A DNA stretch of 44,622 nucleotides from Flavobacteriaceae bacterium UBA4166 (lineage in GTDB: Bacteria; Bacteroidota; Bacteroidia; Flavobacteriales; Flavobacteriaceae), in contig DFVG01000020.1 in the NCBI GenBank assembly GCA_002379985.1, positions 1 to 44,622 on the forward strand, in the 5' to 3' direction. The translations under genes and the position numbers were made by a program. Positions 25,775-35,561 of this stretch are shown one piece after another (the first letter of the stretch is position 1; each line of letters begins with the position of its first letter). The notes under the pieces are model-generated. The model did no database searches. It saw only the letters and a list, made by a program, of their open reading frames with translations, and was not told the origin of the DNA.

Positions 25775-26251
25775 TTATTTTGTTTGTACAGGAGCTCCGC
25801 CGGTACCTTCTTTAGGGTTTACAAACGCTTTGATCTTAATCGTTTCTTTCCCTTTTTCAGTATTTGCCGTAATGGTAACTGTTTTACTTACCTGATTTTT
25901 ACCGCTTCCGTTGAATTTTACAAGCATCTCTCCCTGTGCACCCGGTGCAACTGGTTCTTTGGTAAATTCAGGAACCGTACATCCACAGCTACTTTTAGCA
26001 TCTACAATTACCAAAGGAGCTTCTCCGGTATTGGTAAATTTAAATACGTGCTCAACGTTCGTTCCTTGATCAATCGTTCCGAAATCGAATTCAGTTTCGT
26101 CAAACGTCATTTTAGGAAATTTCCCAGCGTTCGCATCACGATCGGCTGCGGCAGCTACATTTTCTTCACTTACTTTGTCTGAAGCATTTTCTTTACAAGC
26201 AGTAAACGCTACTACTGAAGCCAATGCCATTATCAATACGGATTTTTTCAT
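25775..26251 (-). CDS. DUF1573 lipoprotein
   Basis: A 158-residue lipoprotein (signal to Cys19, VVAFTAC) with one DUF1573 domain of immunoglobulin-like type at about 50-150: FDFGTIDQGTNVEHVFKFTN, the conserved SSCGCTVPEF, and PGAQGEMLVKFN. Common in Bacteroidota, function not established. It lies between nusB and yajC, an arrangement I recall as common in flavobacteria. Confidence 0.9.
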   Translation of the reverse strand: MKKSVLIMALASVVAFTACKENASDKVSEENVAAAADRDANAGKFPKMTFDETEFDFGTIDQGTNVEHVFKFTNTGEAPLVIVDAKSSCGCTVPEFTKEPVAPGAQGEMLVKFNGSGKNQVSKTVTITANTEKGKETIKIKAFVNPKEGTGGAPVQTK

Positions 26252-26306
26252 AGTAATAATATTATTAGATTTTTAAGAGTGGCTAAAATACTTAAATTTT
26301 TTATTA

Positions 26307-27251
26307 TTAGCGAAGCCCTCTTCCTATTTTCTTCAATTTGCCGTTCTTCGTAAATTCCTTCACCAACTTATCCAGTATTCCATTGATAAACAGACTACTT
26401 TTAGGAGTAGAATACTCTTTCGAGATTTCTAGATACTCGTTCAAACTGGCACGCACAGGAATCGAAGGAAAGTGTAGAAATTCTGCAATGCCCATTTTCA
26501 AAATGATCATATCAATGTCGGCAATACGATCGGTATCCCAGTTGGGTGTTTTTCCATCAATGGCTTCGGAAAGATTGGCATCGTTCAACACCGTTTTTCG
26601 GAACAACTGCCTTGCAAATTCACGATCGTCCTCATTTTTATAAAGATCAGGAAGAAGCTGTTGATGCGCATTTTTAGGCGACACCTTTGATAGCATCTTG
26701 ACAATTGCCGTGTTTACCCATGGGAAATCATCCAACCAAGTCAAACGCTTGTCTTCTAAATAGTCATATAACTTTTCATTTGGGGCAATCACGGTTTTAT
26801 ACAATTGAACGACAAATTCTTTATCATCGGTATACGAGGGTGACGGCTTTGCAAGATACGCCTCGTACCAGTCGGTTTCTCTCAATACTGAAAAGAGAAT
26901 GTTGAGATACTCATCGTCTTCTTTCCAATAATCCAATTTTCTATTCTTTACGTATTGCTGAAGGGCATCACTTTCGCCGATCAACGAAATGACCTTATTA
27001 TTGACGAAGTTCTTACTGGGATTCTTCTCTTCTTTGGTCGCCAAATGTTTTTGCTGAGCGCGTTCTAAATAGCGTTCTCCGTACCCCTGAAGGGAAACGA
27101 GTAGGTGAAGCAGTAACACATAAAGATCTTGCATTTGATCGATACTGTAGAACAAAAATTTTTCTTGTTTTTCAAGATCGGGGTGTTCGTTTTGGCGCAG
27201 TGCGTAGATAGATTGTAAAACCTTCACCCGTATGTGTCGTCTTGTAAGCAT
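26307..27251 (-). CDS. nusB: NusB-type transcription antitermination factor, N-terminally extended
   Basis: A 314-residue protein, about twice the size of typical bacterial NusB (about 140). Only the C-terminal part, about 180-305, matches the NusB helical fold (FARQLFRKTVLN, DRIADIDMIILKMGIAEFL, SLNEYLEISKEYSTPKSSLFINGILDKL). The N-terminal 170 residues begin MLTRRHIRVKVLQSIYA and look like a divergent helical repeat of the same fold. NusB with NusE helps rRNA antitermination. The extension is general in Bacteroidota as far as I know. First gene of the nusB-DUF1573-yajC run. Confidence 0.9.
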   Translation of the reverse strand: MLTRRHIRVKVLQSIYALRQNEHPDLEKQEKFLFYSIDQMQDLYVLLLHLLVSLQGYGERYLERAQQKHLATKEEKNPSKNFVNNKVISLIGESDALQQYVKNRKLDYWKEDDEYLNILFSVLRETDWYEAYLAKPSPSYTDDKEFVVQLYKTVIAPNEKLYDYLEDKRLTWLDDFPWVNTAIVKMLSKVSPKNAHQQLLPDLYKNEDDREFARQLFRKTVLNDANLSEAIDGKTPNWDTDRIADIDMIILKMGIAEFLHFPSIPVRASLNEYLEISKEYSTPKSSLFINGILDKLVKEFTKNGKLKKIGRGLR

Positions 27252-27340
27252 CGTTTCTAAGAACTTTTAGCAGGTTGCAAATAAAAGCGCACAGAAAATT
27301 TCTGTGCGCTACAAAGATAGTATTTTATCTATCGGAATTC

Positions 27341-28441
27341 CTACTTTTCCTTTTTTCTCGCATTGATTCGAGATTTGGCAATTGCTAAAGCTGCCTGATG
27401 TGTGGTCATATCATTGGTTTCAGCCTTCTTCAAGATCTCAAGTGTGGTGTTATAGATGTTTTCGGTCTTACGAATAATCTCTTGACGTCCGTAATTTTCT
27501 AATTCAGCATAGACATTGATAATACCTCCGGCATTGATCAAGAAATCCGGGGCGTACACGATACCTTTTTCTCTCAAGATTGCTCCGTGTTTGGTTTCAT
27601 CTTCTAATTGATTGTTCGCAGCACCGGCAATTACTTTAGCTTGTAATTGATCTATCGTCAGATCATTTACCGTAGCTCCCAAAGCACAAGGGGCATAGAT
27701 ATCCATTTCTTCGGCATATAGATTTTTGCCACCATAAATATTGACTCCGTATTTATCGCGAACTTCCTCTAATCGATCTTGATTGATATCGCTAATATAC
27801 ACTTGAGCGCCTTCATTGCTTAGATGCTCTACCAACGACTCTCCTACATTTCCAATTCCTTGTACATAGATCACGCGGTCTTCCAATAAATCGCTTCCAA
27901 ACGCGTGTTTCGCTGCAGCTTTCATTCCCATGAACACGCCAAATGCTGTGATGGGTGATGGGTTTCCGGCGCCTCCTTTTTCTTCGGAAATACCCGTAAC
28001 ATAAGGAGTTACCGTTCGCACTAGATCCATATCCTCGGTCTTCATCCCAACATCTTCTGCCGTAATATATTTTCCGCCTAAGGAATGCACAAACTCTCCA
28101 AAACGAATCATCAGTTCTGGTGTCTTTTGCGTTTTGGCATCTCCAATAATGACTGCTTTTCCGCCGCCTAAATTCAAACCGGTAATGGCACTCTTGAAGG
28201 TCATCCCTCGAGAAAGGCGAAGTACGTCATTCAACGCTTCCCATTCAGAGGTATATTGCCACATACGAGTACCCCCCAAGGCCGGACCCAAAACCGTATT
28301 ATGAATTCCTATTATTGCTTTTAATCCTGTATCTTTGTCGTTGCAAAAAACGACTTGTTCGTGTTCATCAAAAGACGCCTGCCCAAATACCGGCGGCACC
28401 TTTTTTAAATCACTCAATTGAACTACATCAGTTTCCATCAT
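27341..28441 (-). CDS. Leucine/Glu/Phe/Val dehydrogenase family protein
   Basis: A 366-residue NAD-dependent amino-acid dehydrogenase, closest in pattern to leucine dehydrogenase: GLNLGGGKAVIIGD carries the catalytic lysine, TAEDVGM and GNPSPITAFGVFMGMKAAAK follow, and the NAD domain has VQGIGNVGESL. It likely deaminates branched-chain amino acids to keto acids. The start could be either of two adjacent ATGs (28441 or 28438). It has its own promoter and is divergent from the ABC transporter gene. Confidence 0.9.
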   Translation of the reverse strand: MMETDVVQLSDLKKVPPVFGQASFDEHEQVVFCNDKDTGLKAIIGIHNTVLGPALGGTRMWQYTSEWEALNDVLRLSRGMTFKSAITGLNLGGGKAVIIGDAKTQKTPELMIRFGEFVHSLGGKYITAEDVGMKTEDMDLVRTVTPYVTGISEEKGGAGNPSPITAFGVFMGMKAAAKHAFGSDLLEDRVIYVQGIGNVGESLVEHLSNEGAQVYISDINQDRLEEVRDKYGVNIYGGKNLYAEEMDIYAPCALGATVNDLTIDQLQAKVIAGAANNQLEDETKHGAILREKGIVYAPDFLINAGGIINVYAELENYGRQEIIRKTENIYNTTLEILKKAETNDMTTHQAALAIAKSRINARKKEK

Positions 28442-28476
28442 ATTCCTAATTTTATCAATCCCTTAAAAAGGACGCG

Positions 28477-28508
28477 CAAAATTACGCTAAAACTGATAAT
28501 GTCACAAA
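28477..28508 (-). promoter_or_regulatory. Promoter of the leucine-dehydrogenase-type gene
   Basis: Reverse strand: TTTG (28508-28505) then 20 bases then TAATTTTG (28484-28477) followed by C. Both consensus parts are present. The start codon is 36 bases downstream. Confidence 0.6.
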
Positions 28509-28556
28509 AATTACATTATTAATTCGAGAATTTATTATTAACAATCTTCGTTGCAC

Positions 28557-30308
28557 ATGAAAGCGCTACGCTCTTTAAATCCTTTTTTTCTAAAATACCG
28601 CGGACGCCTTCTTATTGGCCTATTGGTAACCATCATTGCAGCCGTTTTTAAATTGGTCGTTCCACGACAGGTAGGATCGATTGTCGATTCAGTACGCCGA
28701 AGAGTCCTGGGCGAAATTGATGTCGCCACCATGGAATCGGAACTATGGACAAGTATTCTACTATTGCTAGGCGCGACACTCCTCTCGGCCATTTTTACCT
28801 TCGTGATGCGACAAACCATTATTGTGGTTTCGAGACGCATTGAATTCGATTTAAAAAATGTGGTGTTTCAGCATTATGAAAAGCTTTCCCTCGCCTTTTA
28901 CAAACAAAATAGAACGGGTGACCTGATGAACCGCATTAGTGAAGATGTCTCTAAAGTACGTATGTACGCCGGGCCTGCGCTTATGTACAGCACTACCACC
29001 ATCACCTTATTTATCGTGGTGATCACCTATATGTTCTATGTGGCCCCTACCCTCACCTTATACGCGGTAGCCCCGCTGCCAATACTTTCTGTTTGTATTT
29101 ATCAATTGAGTATCGCGATTCATAAACGAAGTACTATTGTACAGCAATACCTATCAAAATTGACCACCTTTACGCAAGAGAGCTTCAGTGGTATTTCGGT
29201 GATCAAAGCCTACGGGATTGAACCGCGCACACACGAACAATTTGTTGAATTATCGGAAGGTAGTAAAGAAAAGAACATCGACTTAGCGAAAGTACAAGCC
29301 TTGTTCTTCCCCTTAATGGTACTTTTGATTGGTGCCAGCAACCTGCTGGTGGTCTATGTAGGAGGCCAACAATTTATTGACGGAAGCATCGATTTTGGAA
29401 CCATCGTAGAGTTCCTGATCTATGTAAATATGCTCACTTGGCCTGTGGCCATCGTGGGGTGGGTAAGTTCTATGGTACAGCAAGCGGAAGCTTCCCAAAA
29501 ACGTATCAACGAATTTTTAGACGTAGCGCCGGAAATCACGAATCTAGTTTCCGAAGAAACCCCTATCCTTGGAAAAATTGAATTTAACAAACTATCCTTT
29601 ACCTATCCTGACACGAACATTACCGCGTTGAAGGAGGTGAGCTTTACCGTGAAACCGGGAGAAACGCTCGCCATCATCGGAAACACCGGTAGTGGGAAAT
29701 CGACGATACTAGAACTGATCGGCAGACTCTACGATGTACCAAAAGGGCAACTTCAAATTGACGATACCCCTATCAAGCAACTCAATTTAGAAAACCTGAG
29801 AAGTGAGATCGGATATGTCCCTCAAGATGCTTTCTTATTTAGTGATACCATTCGGAATAATATCAAATTCGGGAAAGAAGATGCTTCCGAAGCGGAGATC
29901 ATTCAAGCGACTAAAGACGCTGCAGTACATAAAAATATCGTTGGATTCTCAAAAGGCTACGACACCATTTTAGGTGAGCGGGGTATTACTTTGAGCGGCG
30001 GACAAAAACAACGAGTTTCCATCGCGAGAGCCATTATCAAAGATCCGCGTATCTTATTATTTGACGATTGTCTTTCCGCAGTAGACACCGAAACAGAGGA
30101 AGAAATCCTACAAAATCTTCATGAGATCTCAGAAAACAAAACCACGATTATCGTGAGTCACCGTATTTCTTCCGCAAAAAACGCCGATCAGATCATTGTG
30201 TTAGAAGAGGGTAAAATCATCCAACAAGGCACTCACAATCAATTAGTAAGTAGTGAAGGTTATTACAAAGAATTGTACGAAAAACAACTTTCTGAAAAAG
30301 ATTTGTAA
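28557..30308 (+). CDS. ABC exporter, fused membrane and ATPase domains
   Basis: A 583-residue half-transporter: six membrane helices in about 1-320, then the nucleotide-binding domain with Walker A GNTGSGKST, signature LSGGQKQR, Walker B ILLFDD and H-loop IIVSHR. The residue after the Walker B aspartate is Asp, not the usual catalytic Glu (DDCLSAVD), a form also seen in the degenerate site of heterodimeric exporters. No partner half-transporter gene is adjacent. The substrate is unknown. ATG 28557 follows a TTG codon in frame at 28551; ATG is preferred. Confidence 0.92.
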   Translation: MKALRSLNPFFLKYRGRLLIGLLVTIIAAVFKLVVPRQVGSIVDSVRRRVLGEIDVATMESELWTSILLLLGATLLSAIFTFVMRQTIIVVSRRIEFDLKNVVFQHYEKLSLAFYKQNRTGDLMNRISEDVSKVRMYAGPALMYSTTTITLFIVVITYMFYVAPTLTLYAVAPLPILSVCIYQLSIAIHKRSTIVQQYLSKLTTFTQESFSGISVIKAYGIEPRTHEQFVELSEGSKEKNIDLAKVQALFFPLMVLLIGASNLLVVYVGGQQFIDGSIDFGTIVEFLIYVNMLTWPVAIVGWVSSMVQQAEASQKRINEFLDVAPEITNLVSEETPILGKIEFNKLSFTYPDTNITALKEVSFTVKPGETLAIIGNTGSGKSTILELIGRLYDVPKGQLQIDDTPIKQLNLENLRSEIGYVPQDAFLFSDTIRNNIKFGKEDASEAEIIQATKDAAVHKNIVGFSKGYDTILGERGITLSGGQKQRVSIARAIIKDPRILLFDDCLSAVDTETEEEILQNLHEISENKTTIIVSHRISSAKNADQIIVLEEGKIIQQGTHNQLVSSEGYYKELYEKQLSEKDL

Positions 30309-30370
30309 ATCAAAGGTTGTGATATTTCCAATTTTTTTAGATTTTTGGCAAAGTGTTAACAAATTATACT

Positions 30371-30766
30371 ATGAGCGATCAGCATACGATGGAGCGAGAA
30401 GAAATATTTTCAAAGGTTATGCGTGCCGGAAGACGCACTTATTTTTTTGATGTTCGGTCTACCAAAGCCGGAGACTATTATCTAACCATTACCGAGAGTA
30501 AGAAATTTACCAATGACGATGGTTCGTATCATTACAAAAAGCACAAAATCTATCTTTACAAAGAAGACTTTTCTGAGTTCAAAGATAATTTGGCCGAAAT
30601 GATCGATTACATCTTTAACGAAAAAGGAGAAGAAGTAATTAGCGAACGTCATCAAAAAGATTACAACAAAGAACATGATGCGCAAGGGGAGGCAGAACAA
30701 ATTGGAACAGCGAGCGATAGAACCCCTCCTACCCAATTTACCGATATTGACTTTGACGATATCTAA
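30371..30766 (+). CDS. PUR-alpha-like nucleic-acid-binding protein (DUF3276)
   Basis: A 131-residue protein with one PUR-type repeat at about 8-80 (EEIFSKVMRAGRRTYFFDVR, DYYLTITESKKF, HKIYLYKEDFSEF) and an acidic, disordered C-terminal tail (PTQFTDIDFDDI). Bacteroidota homologues bind RNA and single-stranded DNA. ATG 30371 is chosen over a GTG at 30353. Separated from the ABC gene by 62 bases. Confidence 0.88.
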   Translation: MSDQHTMEREEIFSKVMRAGRRTYFFDVRSTKAGDYYLTITESKKFTNDDGSYHYKKHKIYLYKEDFSEFKDNLAEMIDYIFNEKGEEVISERHQKDYNKEHDAQGEAEQIGTASDRTPPTQFTDIDFDDI

Positions 30767-30794
30767 TCGATTCTGCATTTAAAAAGTTATCGAG

Positions 30795-30823
30795 ACCGCC
30801 CTAGCATTTGGGGCGGTTTTTTT
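30795..30823 (+). terminator. Terminator after the PUR-like gene
   Basis: ACCGCCC (30795-30801) pairs with GGGCGGT (30811-30817), followed by six T's. A canonical intrinsic terminator separating the PUR-like gene from the M14 peptidase gene. Confidence 0.9.
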
Positions 30824-30850
30824 ATCTTTAAGCAAAATTGATCAAACCAC

Positions 30851-33370
30851 ATGAAAAAACTACTCTTCGCGGCCTTTGCCGTATGTACCCTTTCTCTTTT
30901 TGCACAAGATTATCAAGTTGACCTCGACTACTATTTACCAAATGACGTAAGCTACAATGAAGCCATTCCCACACCCAAAGAAGTGATTGGCCATGAAGTG
31001 GGCGATTGGCATGTAACCCACGATAAGCTTTCGTATTATATGCAGCGCCTAGCGGAAGTGAGTGATCGCATCACCATTGAAGATCGCGGGACTACCTTTG
31101 AAGGGCGCCCCTTATGGTTGCTCACCATTACGTCGCCTGCCAATCATAATCGCCTTGAAAGTATTCGCACCAATCACGTCGCCCTCACCGAATCGGGGGC
31201 TTCTTCCCTAAATACAGAGGACATGCCTATTGTTGTGTATCAAGGATTTTCAATTCACGGAAACGAACCTAGTGGTGCCAATGCCGGACTTGCGGTTGCG
31301 TATTACTTGGCGGCAGCACAAGGTCCTAAAATTGACGATCTATTAAAGAATACGGTTATCCTTTTTGATCCGTCTTTTAACCCAGATGGGCTACAACGTT
31401 TTGCCTATTGGGCAAACATCCATAAAGCACAAAATATCAACCCCGATCCGAATGACCGTGAATACAACGAGGTCTGGCCGGGCGGAAGAACTAATCACTA
31501 TTGGTTTGATATGAATCGTGACTGGCTTCCGGTACAACTTCCTGAGAGTCGGGCGCGCATCAAAACCTTCCATAAATGGTACCCCAACATATTAACGGAT
31601 CACCACGAAATGGGTACCAACAGCACCTTCTTCTTCCAACCGGGAATTCAATCAAGAACACACCCATTGACCCCTTCTAAAAACCAAGAGCTCACTGCTC
31701 AAATTGGTACGTATCATGCGAAGGCACTGGACAAGATTGGTAGTTTTTACTATACGGAAGAGGATTATGACGATTTTTACTACGGAAAAGGTTCTACGTT
31801 TCCTGACATTAACGGAAGCATAGGAATCCTTTTTGAACAAGGGTCTTCTCGCGGACACGCACAGGAGAGTGACAACGGAATCTTGACCTTTCCGTTTACC
31901 ATTAGAAATCAATTTACGGCGGCGCTATCTACGTTAGAAGCTGCAGTAGGTATGCGAACCGAGATCCTGAATTATCAACGTGATTTCCACACAAATGCTC
32001 GAAATGAAGCAAAAGCCGGTGGCGCGCTCATCTTTGGGGATGCTAAAGACGCCTCTAAAACATATCACTTGGCGGAAATCCTTCAGCGACACAAGATCAC
32101 TTTTTACGAACTAAAGAATGATGTCACCCAGAATGGGAAAACCTACAAAAAAGGACATGCGTACATCGTTCCGAAGAATCAAAAACAACACCGACTTATC
32201 AACGCGATGTTTGAAAAACGAACCACGTTTCAGGATTCGTTATTCTACGACATTAGTGCTTGGACCTTCCCCTTGGCGTTCAATCTAGACTATGATGAAA
32301 AAGTTTCTTTGAACAACGCCGGACCGGCAGTTACCAACCTCAGCATGCCTAATCCGCCTGCACCGGCTACTTCCAACTATGCCTACGTGATGGAGTGGCA
32401 CGATTATTACACCCCAAAAGCACTTCAGATGATGCTCGACGAAGATTTGTTGGTAAAAGTGGGGATGAAGCCTTTTACCGTAGGAACAACTGAGTATGAC
32501 TACGGAACAATTATGGTCCCGGTACAGGGGCAATCTATGGATGCGCAAGAACTTGGAAGCTTTATAAAAGAAGTGGCCAACGAAGCCCACGTGACCATTC
32601 GCTCGGTAAGCACGGGATTGGTAAAAGGGATCGATCTTGGGAGTCGCGCCTTCAGAACTATTGAACCTCAGCAAGTTGCTATGGTCATTGGAGACGGTAT
32701 TAACCCCTACGACGCCGGTGAGATCTGGCACTTATTTGATACCCGCTACAACATAAAACTCACTAAATTAGATACGCGTGATTTCAGCAGAACAGATATT
32801 AGTCGGTATACCGATATCATTCTCCCAAACTCTTGGGGAAGCGCCTTAGAAAAAGAAGATGCCGAAAAACTGAAAACATGGGTGCGAAACGGCGGAACTT
32901 TGATTGGCTACAAAAATGCCGGTCGTTGGTTTGACAGTAATGATATTATGAAAATGAAGTTCAAAAGAACGCAAGACACAGCAACGAACATTTCGTTTGA
33001 AGATCGTGGGAATTATTTTGGAGCGCAGGTGATCGGCGGAGCGATCTTTGAAACCAAACTAGACCGCACCCACCCTATCGCTTTTGGTTATAAAAACGAA
33101 ATGCTGCCTGTTTTCAGAAATAGCACGATATTTTTAGAAGCAGACGATAATAGCTACAACAACCCTATTCAATATACCAACACGCCGTTGTTGAGCGGGT
33201 ACATTTCGAAACCTAACCTCAAAGAGCTCTCAGGGACTTCAGCGTTTAAAACCTCAGGTTTGGGACGCGGACAGGTCGTCTATTTTACCGACAATACGAA
33301 CTTCCGAGCCTTTTGGTATGGGACTAATAAACTTTTGATGAACGCTATTTTCTTCGGAAACGAAATGTAG
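30851..33370 (+). CDS. Secreted M14-family metallocarboxypeptidase-like protein
   Basis: An 839-residue protein with a signal peptide (1-19). The M14 zinc-peptidase domain covers about 50-370: H136-G-N-E139 in FSIHGNEPSG, third ligand in TDHHEMG (H251 or H252), the substrate-binding N222-R223, and the catalytic Glu E329 in LFEQGSS. All key residues are kept, so it should be active on peptides or peptidoglycan-like substrates. A C-terminal flavodoxin/amidotransferase-like domain follows (about 620-760, DAEKLKTWVRNGGTLIGYKNAG). It is 14 bases upstream of a DUF885 peptidase gene, giving a likely two-gene extracytoplasmic peptidase operon. Confidence 0.9.
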   Translation: MKKLLFAAFAVCTLSLFAQDYQVDLDYYLPNDVSYNEAIPTPKEVIGHEVGDWHVTHDKLSYYMQRLAEVSDRITIEDRGTTFEGRPLWLLTITSPANHNRLESIRTNHVALTESGASSLNTEDMPIVVYQGFSIHGNEPSGANAGLAVAYYLAAAQGPKIDDLLKNTVILFDPSFNPDGLQRFAYWANIHKAQNINPDPNDREYNEVWPGGRTNHYWFDMNRDWLPVQLPESRARIKTFHKWYPNILTDHHEMGTNSTFFFQPGIQSRTHPLTPSKNQELTAQIGTYHAKALDKIGSFYYTEEDYDDFYYGKGSTFPDINGSIGILFEQGSSRGHAQESDNGILTFPFTIRNQFTAALSTLEAAVGMRTEILNYQRDFHTNARNEAKAGGALIFGDAKDASKTYHLAEILQRHKITFYELKNDVTQNGKTYKKGHAYIVPKNQKQHRLINAMFEKRTTFQDSLFYDISAWTFPLAFNLDYDEKVSLNNAGPAVTNLSMPNPPAPATSNYAYVMEWHDYYTPKALQMMLDEDLLVKVGMKPFTVGTTEYDYGTIMVPVQGQSMDAQELGSFIKEVANEAHVTIRSVSTGLVKGIDLGSRAFRTIEPQQVAMVIGDGINPYDAGEIWHLFDTRYNIKLTKLDTRDFSRTDISRYTDIILPNSWGSALEKEDAEKLKTWVRNGGTLIGYKNAGRWFDSNDIMKMKFKRTQDTATNISFEDRGNYFGAQVIGGAIFETKLDRTHPIAFGYKNEMLPVFRNSTIFLEADDNSYNNPIQYTNTPLLSGYISKPNLKELSGTSAFKTSGLGRGQVVYFTDNTNFRAFWYGTNKLLMNAIFFGNEM

Positions 33371-33384
33371 CCTAAACCCTTTCT

Positions 33385-35184
33385 ATGAAACCTTCTATTC
33401 TTTCACTAGTAGTTTTACTGCTCATCGTAGGCGGATGTAAGCAAGATTCCAAAGAAAAAAATGATCAAAAACCGGAAATGATCTCCGAAGACTTTAATGC
33501 AATGCTCGACGCGTATTACGAAGACGGAATCAAGTTAAATCCGGTACAGGCAACCTTTACGGGAGATGACAGATACGACGATCAGTTTCCTAATTTCTTA
33601 GACAGTAGTCACGTCAAAAAGGTGAAAGCACATTTTGAAAAGTATAAAGCGCAACTGGAGTCGTTTGATGACGATGATCTCTCGGAAACAGAACAAATGA
33701 CCAAGGAGATTTTGGCGTGGGAATGCAACATGAATTTGGAAGGGATGAAATTCAAGAAGAACGAATACATGCCAATCGACCAAATGTGGTCTGTCAATTT
33801 ATTAATGGGGCAACTGGCCAGTGGTTCTAGCGCCCAACCGTTTGAAACCAAAGAAGATTATCTGCAATGGGTAGCTCGTGTGAAAGGGTATGTACAATGG
33901 CTTCAGTCGGCAGAATCTAAAATGCGTGAAGGGATGACTCAGGGGTATGTGTTGCCTAAAGCGCTTGTTGTAAAAGTGCTTCCGCAATTAAAGGCGTTAA
34001 CCGAAGCCAACACTCAAGAACACCTATTTTACAGTCCGTTGCACAAATTCCCGGACTCTTTTTCCGAAGCAGACCAACAAGAGATCACCGAGGCCTATCA
34101 AGCCCTCATTGAAGACGATGTTGTACCAGCCTACCAAAGTCTTGTTGATTTTATGGAAAGCGAGTACATAGAAAGTGCGCGAGAAACCAGCGGAATAACC
34201 GGTATTCCTAACGGGAAAGAATACTATGATTATCAGATCAAGCTGTACACCACGACTACCATGACCGCCGATGAGATCCATGAGCTCGGACTTAGTGAAG
34301 TGGCACGTATTCGATCTGAAATGGAACAAATTAAACAACAAGTGGGCTATGAAGGCGATCTTACCTCTTTCTTTGATTATGTACGAAATAATAAAGAGTT
34401 GATGCCATATGCTTCTGCGGAAGAAGTGATCGCTAATTTTAATGCGATCCATGAACGTATGAAGCCACAGCTTGAAAAGCTTTTCGACAATACACCAAAA
34501 ACGGGATTTGAAGTACGCCGCACGGAAGCCTTCCGTGAAAAATCGGCCAGCGCCGAATACAATCCGGGTTCTCTGGACGGAACCCGCCCGGGGATCTTTT
34601 ATGTTCCTATTCCCGAAGCTACCAAATACAACGTATACAGTGATGAGTCGTTATTTTTACACGAAGCCATTCCGGGACACCATTATCAGGTTTCGTTAAC
34701 TCAAGAGAATGAGGCACTTCCTACTTTTAGAAAAACCTTGTGGTACAGTGGTTATGGAGAAGGTTGGGCCTTGTATTCTGAATCTTTAGGTAAAGAATTA
34801 GGGTTGTATACCGACCCATATCAGTACTTCGGAATGCTAGGTGCCGAAATGCACCGCGCCATACGACTTGTGGTAGATACCGGAATGCATAGCAAAGGCT
34901 GGACACGAGAAGAGGCTATTCAATATTCTTTAGAGAATGAAGCCGAATCTGAAGCGGCCATTACTTCAGAAATTGAACGCTATATGGCCAATCCAGGACA
35001 AGCACTGAGCTATAAGATCGGTCAATTGAAGATTCGGGAACTTCGCAAGAAAGCCGAAACAGCGCTGGGTGATGCTTTTGATATTGGTCAATTTCACAAT
35101 GAAGTGCTGGAAACGGGATGTATTCCGCTCGCCTTATTAGAAGACAAGATCAATCGCTGGATCGAGACCCAAAAGAAGGCCTAA
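33385..35184 (+). CDS. DUF885 lipoprotein, probable metallopeptidase
   Basis: A 599-residue lipoprotein (MKPSILSLVVLLLIVGGC, lipidated Cys18). It is a mostly helical DUF885 protein with the zinc-site motif HEAIPGHHYQ at about 426-435, and the downstream GYGEGWALYSESLGKELG and EAESEAAITSEIERY segments that complete a gluzincin-like site. The fold is related to the M32/M3 metallopeptidases. It probably degrades peptides in the periplasm together with the upstream M14 protein. The stop overlaps the stop of the convergent receiver gene by four bases. Confidence 0.88.
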   Translation: MKPSILSLVVLLLIVGGCKQDSKEKNDQKPEMISEDFNAMLDAYYEDGIKLNPVQATFTGDDRYDDQFPNFLDSSHVKKVKAHFEKYKAQLESFDDDDLSETEQMTKEILAWECNMNLEGMKFKKNEYMPIDQMWSVNLLMGQLASGSSAQPFETKEDYLQWVARVKGYVQWLQSAESKMREGMTQGYVLPKALVVKVLPQLKALTEANTQEHLFYSPLHKFPDSFSEADQQEITEAYQALIEDDVVPAYQSLVDFMESEYIESARETSGITGIPNGKEYYDYQIKLYTTTTMTADEIHELGLSEVARIRSEMEQIKQQVGYEGDLTSFFDYVRNNKELMPYASAEEVIANFNAIHERMKPQLEKLFDNTPKTGFEVRRTEAFREKSASAEYNPGSLDGTRPGIFYVPIPEATKYNVYSDESLFLHEAIPGHHYQVSLTQENEALPTFRKTLWYSGYGEGWALYSESLGKELGLYTDPYQYFGMLGAEMHRAIRLVVDTGMHSKGWTREEAIQYSLENEAESEAAITSEIERYMANPGQALSYKIGQLKIRELRKKAETALGDAFDIGQFHNEVLETGCIPLALLEDKINRWIETQKKA

Positions 35185-35561
35185 AACGTACAATGTTGTT
35201 CACTGAGCTTCTTGACCTGTTCCACAGAAAGCGGCTTTACGACATAATCAACCACTAATGAAAAGGCCGCCGCTTTTTGACGATCGATCCTGCTGGTGCT
35301 GGAGGTTACCATAACCACTTTAGAGCGACATTGAAGTTGCTGCAAAGACTCTAGGAATTGCCAACCATCAACCTCCGGCATTTGGATGTCGAGCAGGATA
35401 TAATCGGGTACGTGGTGTTTCAATTGCTTTAATGCTTGTTTGGGGTCTTCAAAGGTTTTAATACCACAAGAAATTCCCGAACTCTCAATGACTTTTTGGT
35501 TGACAAAATTGACGATCTTCTGATCGTCAACCAAATATAGTAATGGTGTTTTTTTCTTCAT
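35181..35561 (-). CDS. CheY-like single-domain response regulator
   Basis: A 126-residue receiver domain without an output domain. The acidic pair D12-D13, phospho-acceptor D58 (YILLDIQMPEVDG), Thr/Ser switch (VTSS) and K109 (VVKP) are all present. It is coupled by an ATGA overlap (35558-35561) to a kinase-like protein that lacks its ATPase domain, so the phosphoryl source is not obvious and may be another kinase. Confidence 0.93.
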   Translation of the reverse strand: MKKKTPLLYLVDDQKIVNFVNQKVIESSGISCGIKTFEDPKQALKQLKHHVPDYILLDIQMPEVDGWQFLESLQQLQCRSKVVMVTSSTSRIDRQKAAAFSLVVDYVVKPLSVEQVKKLSEQHCTF

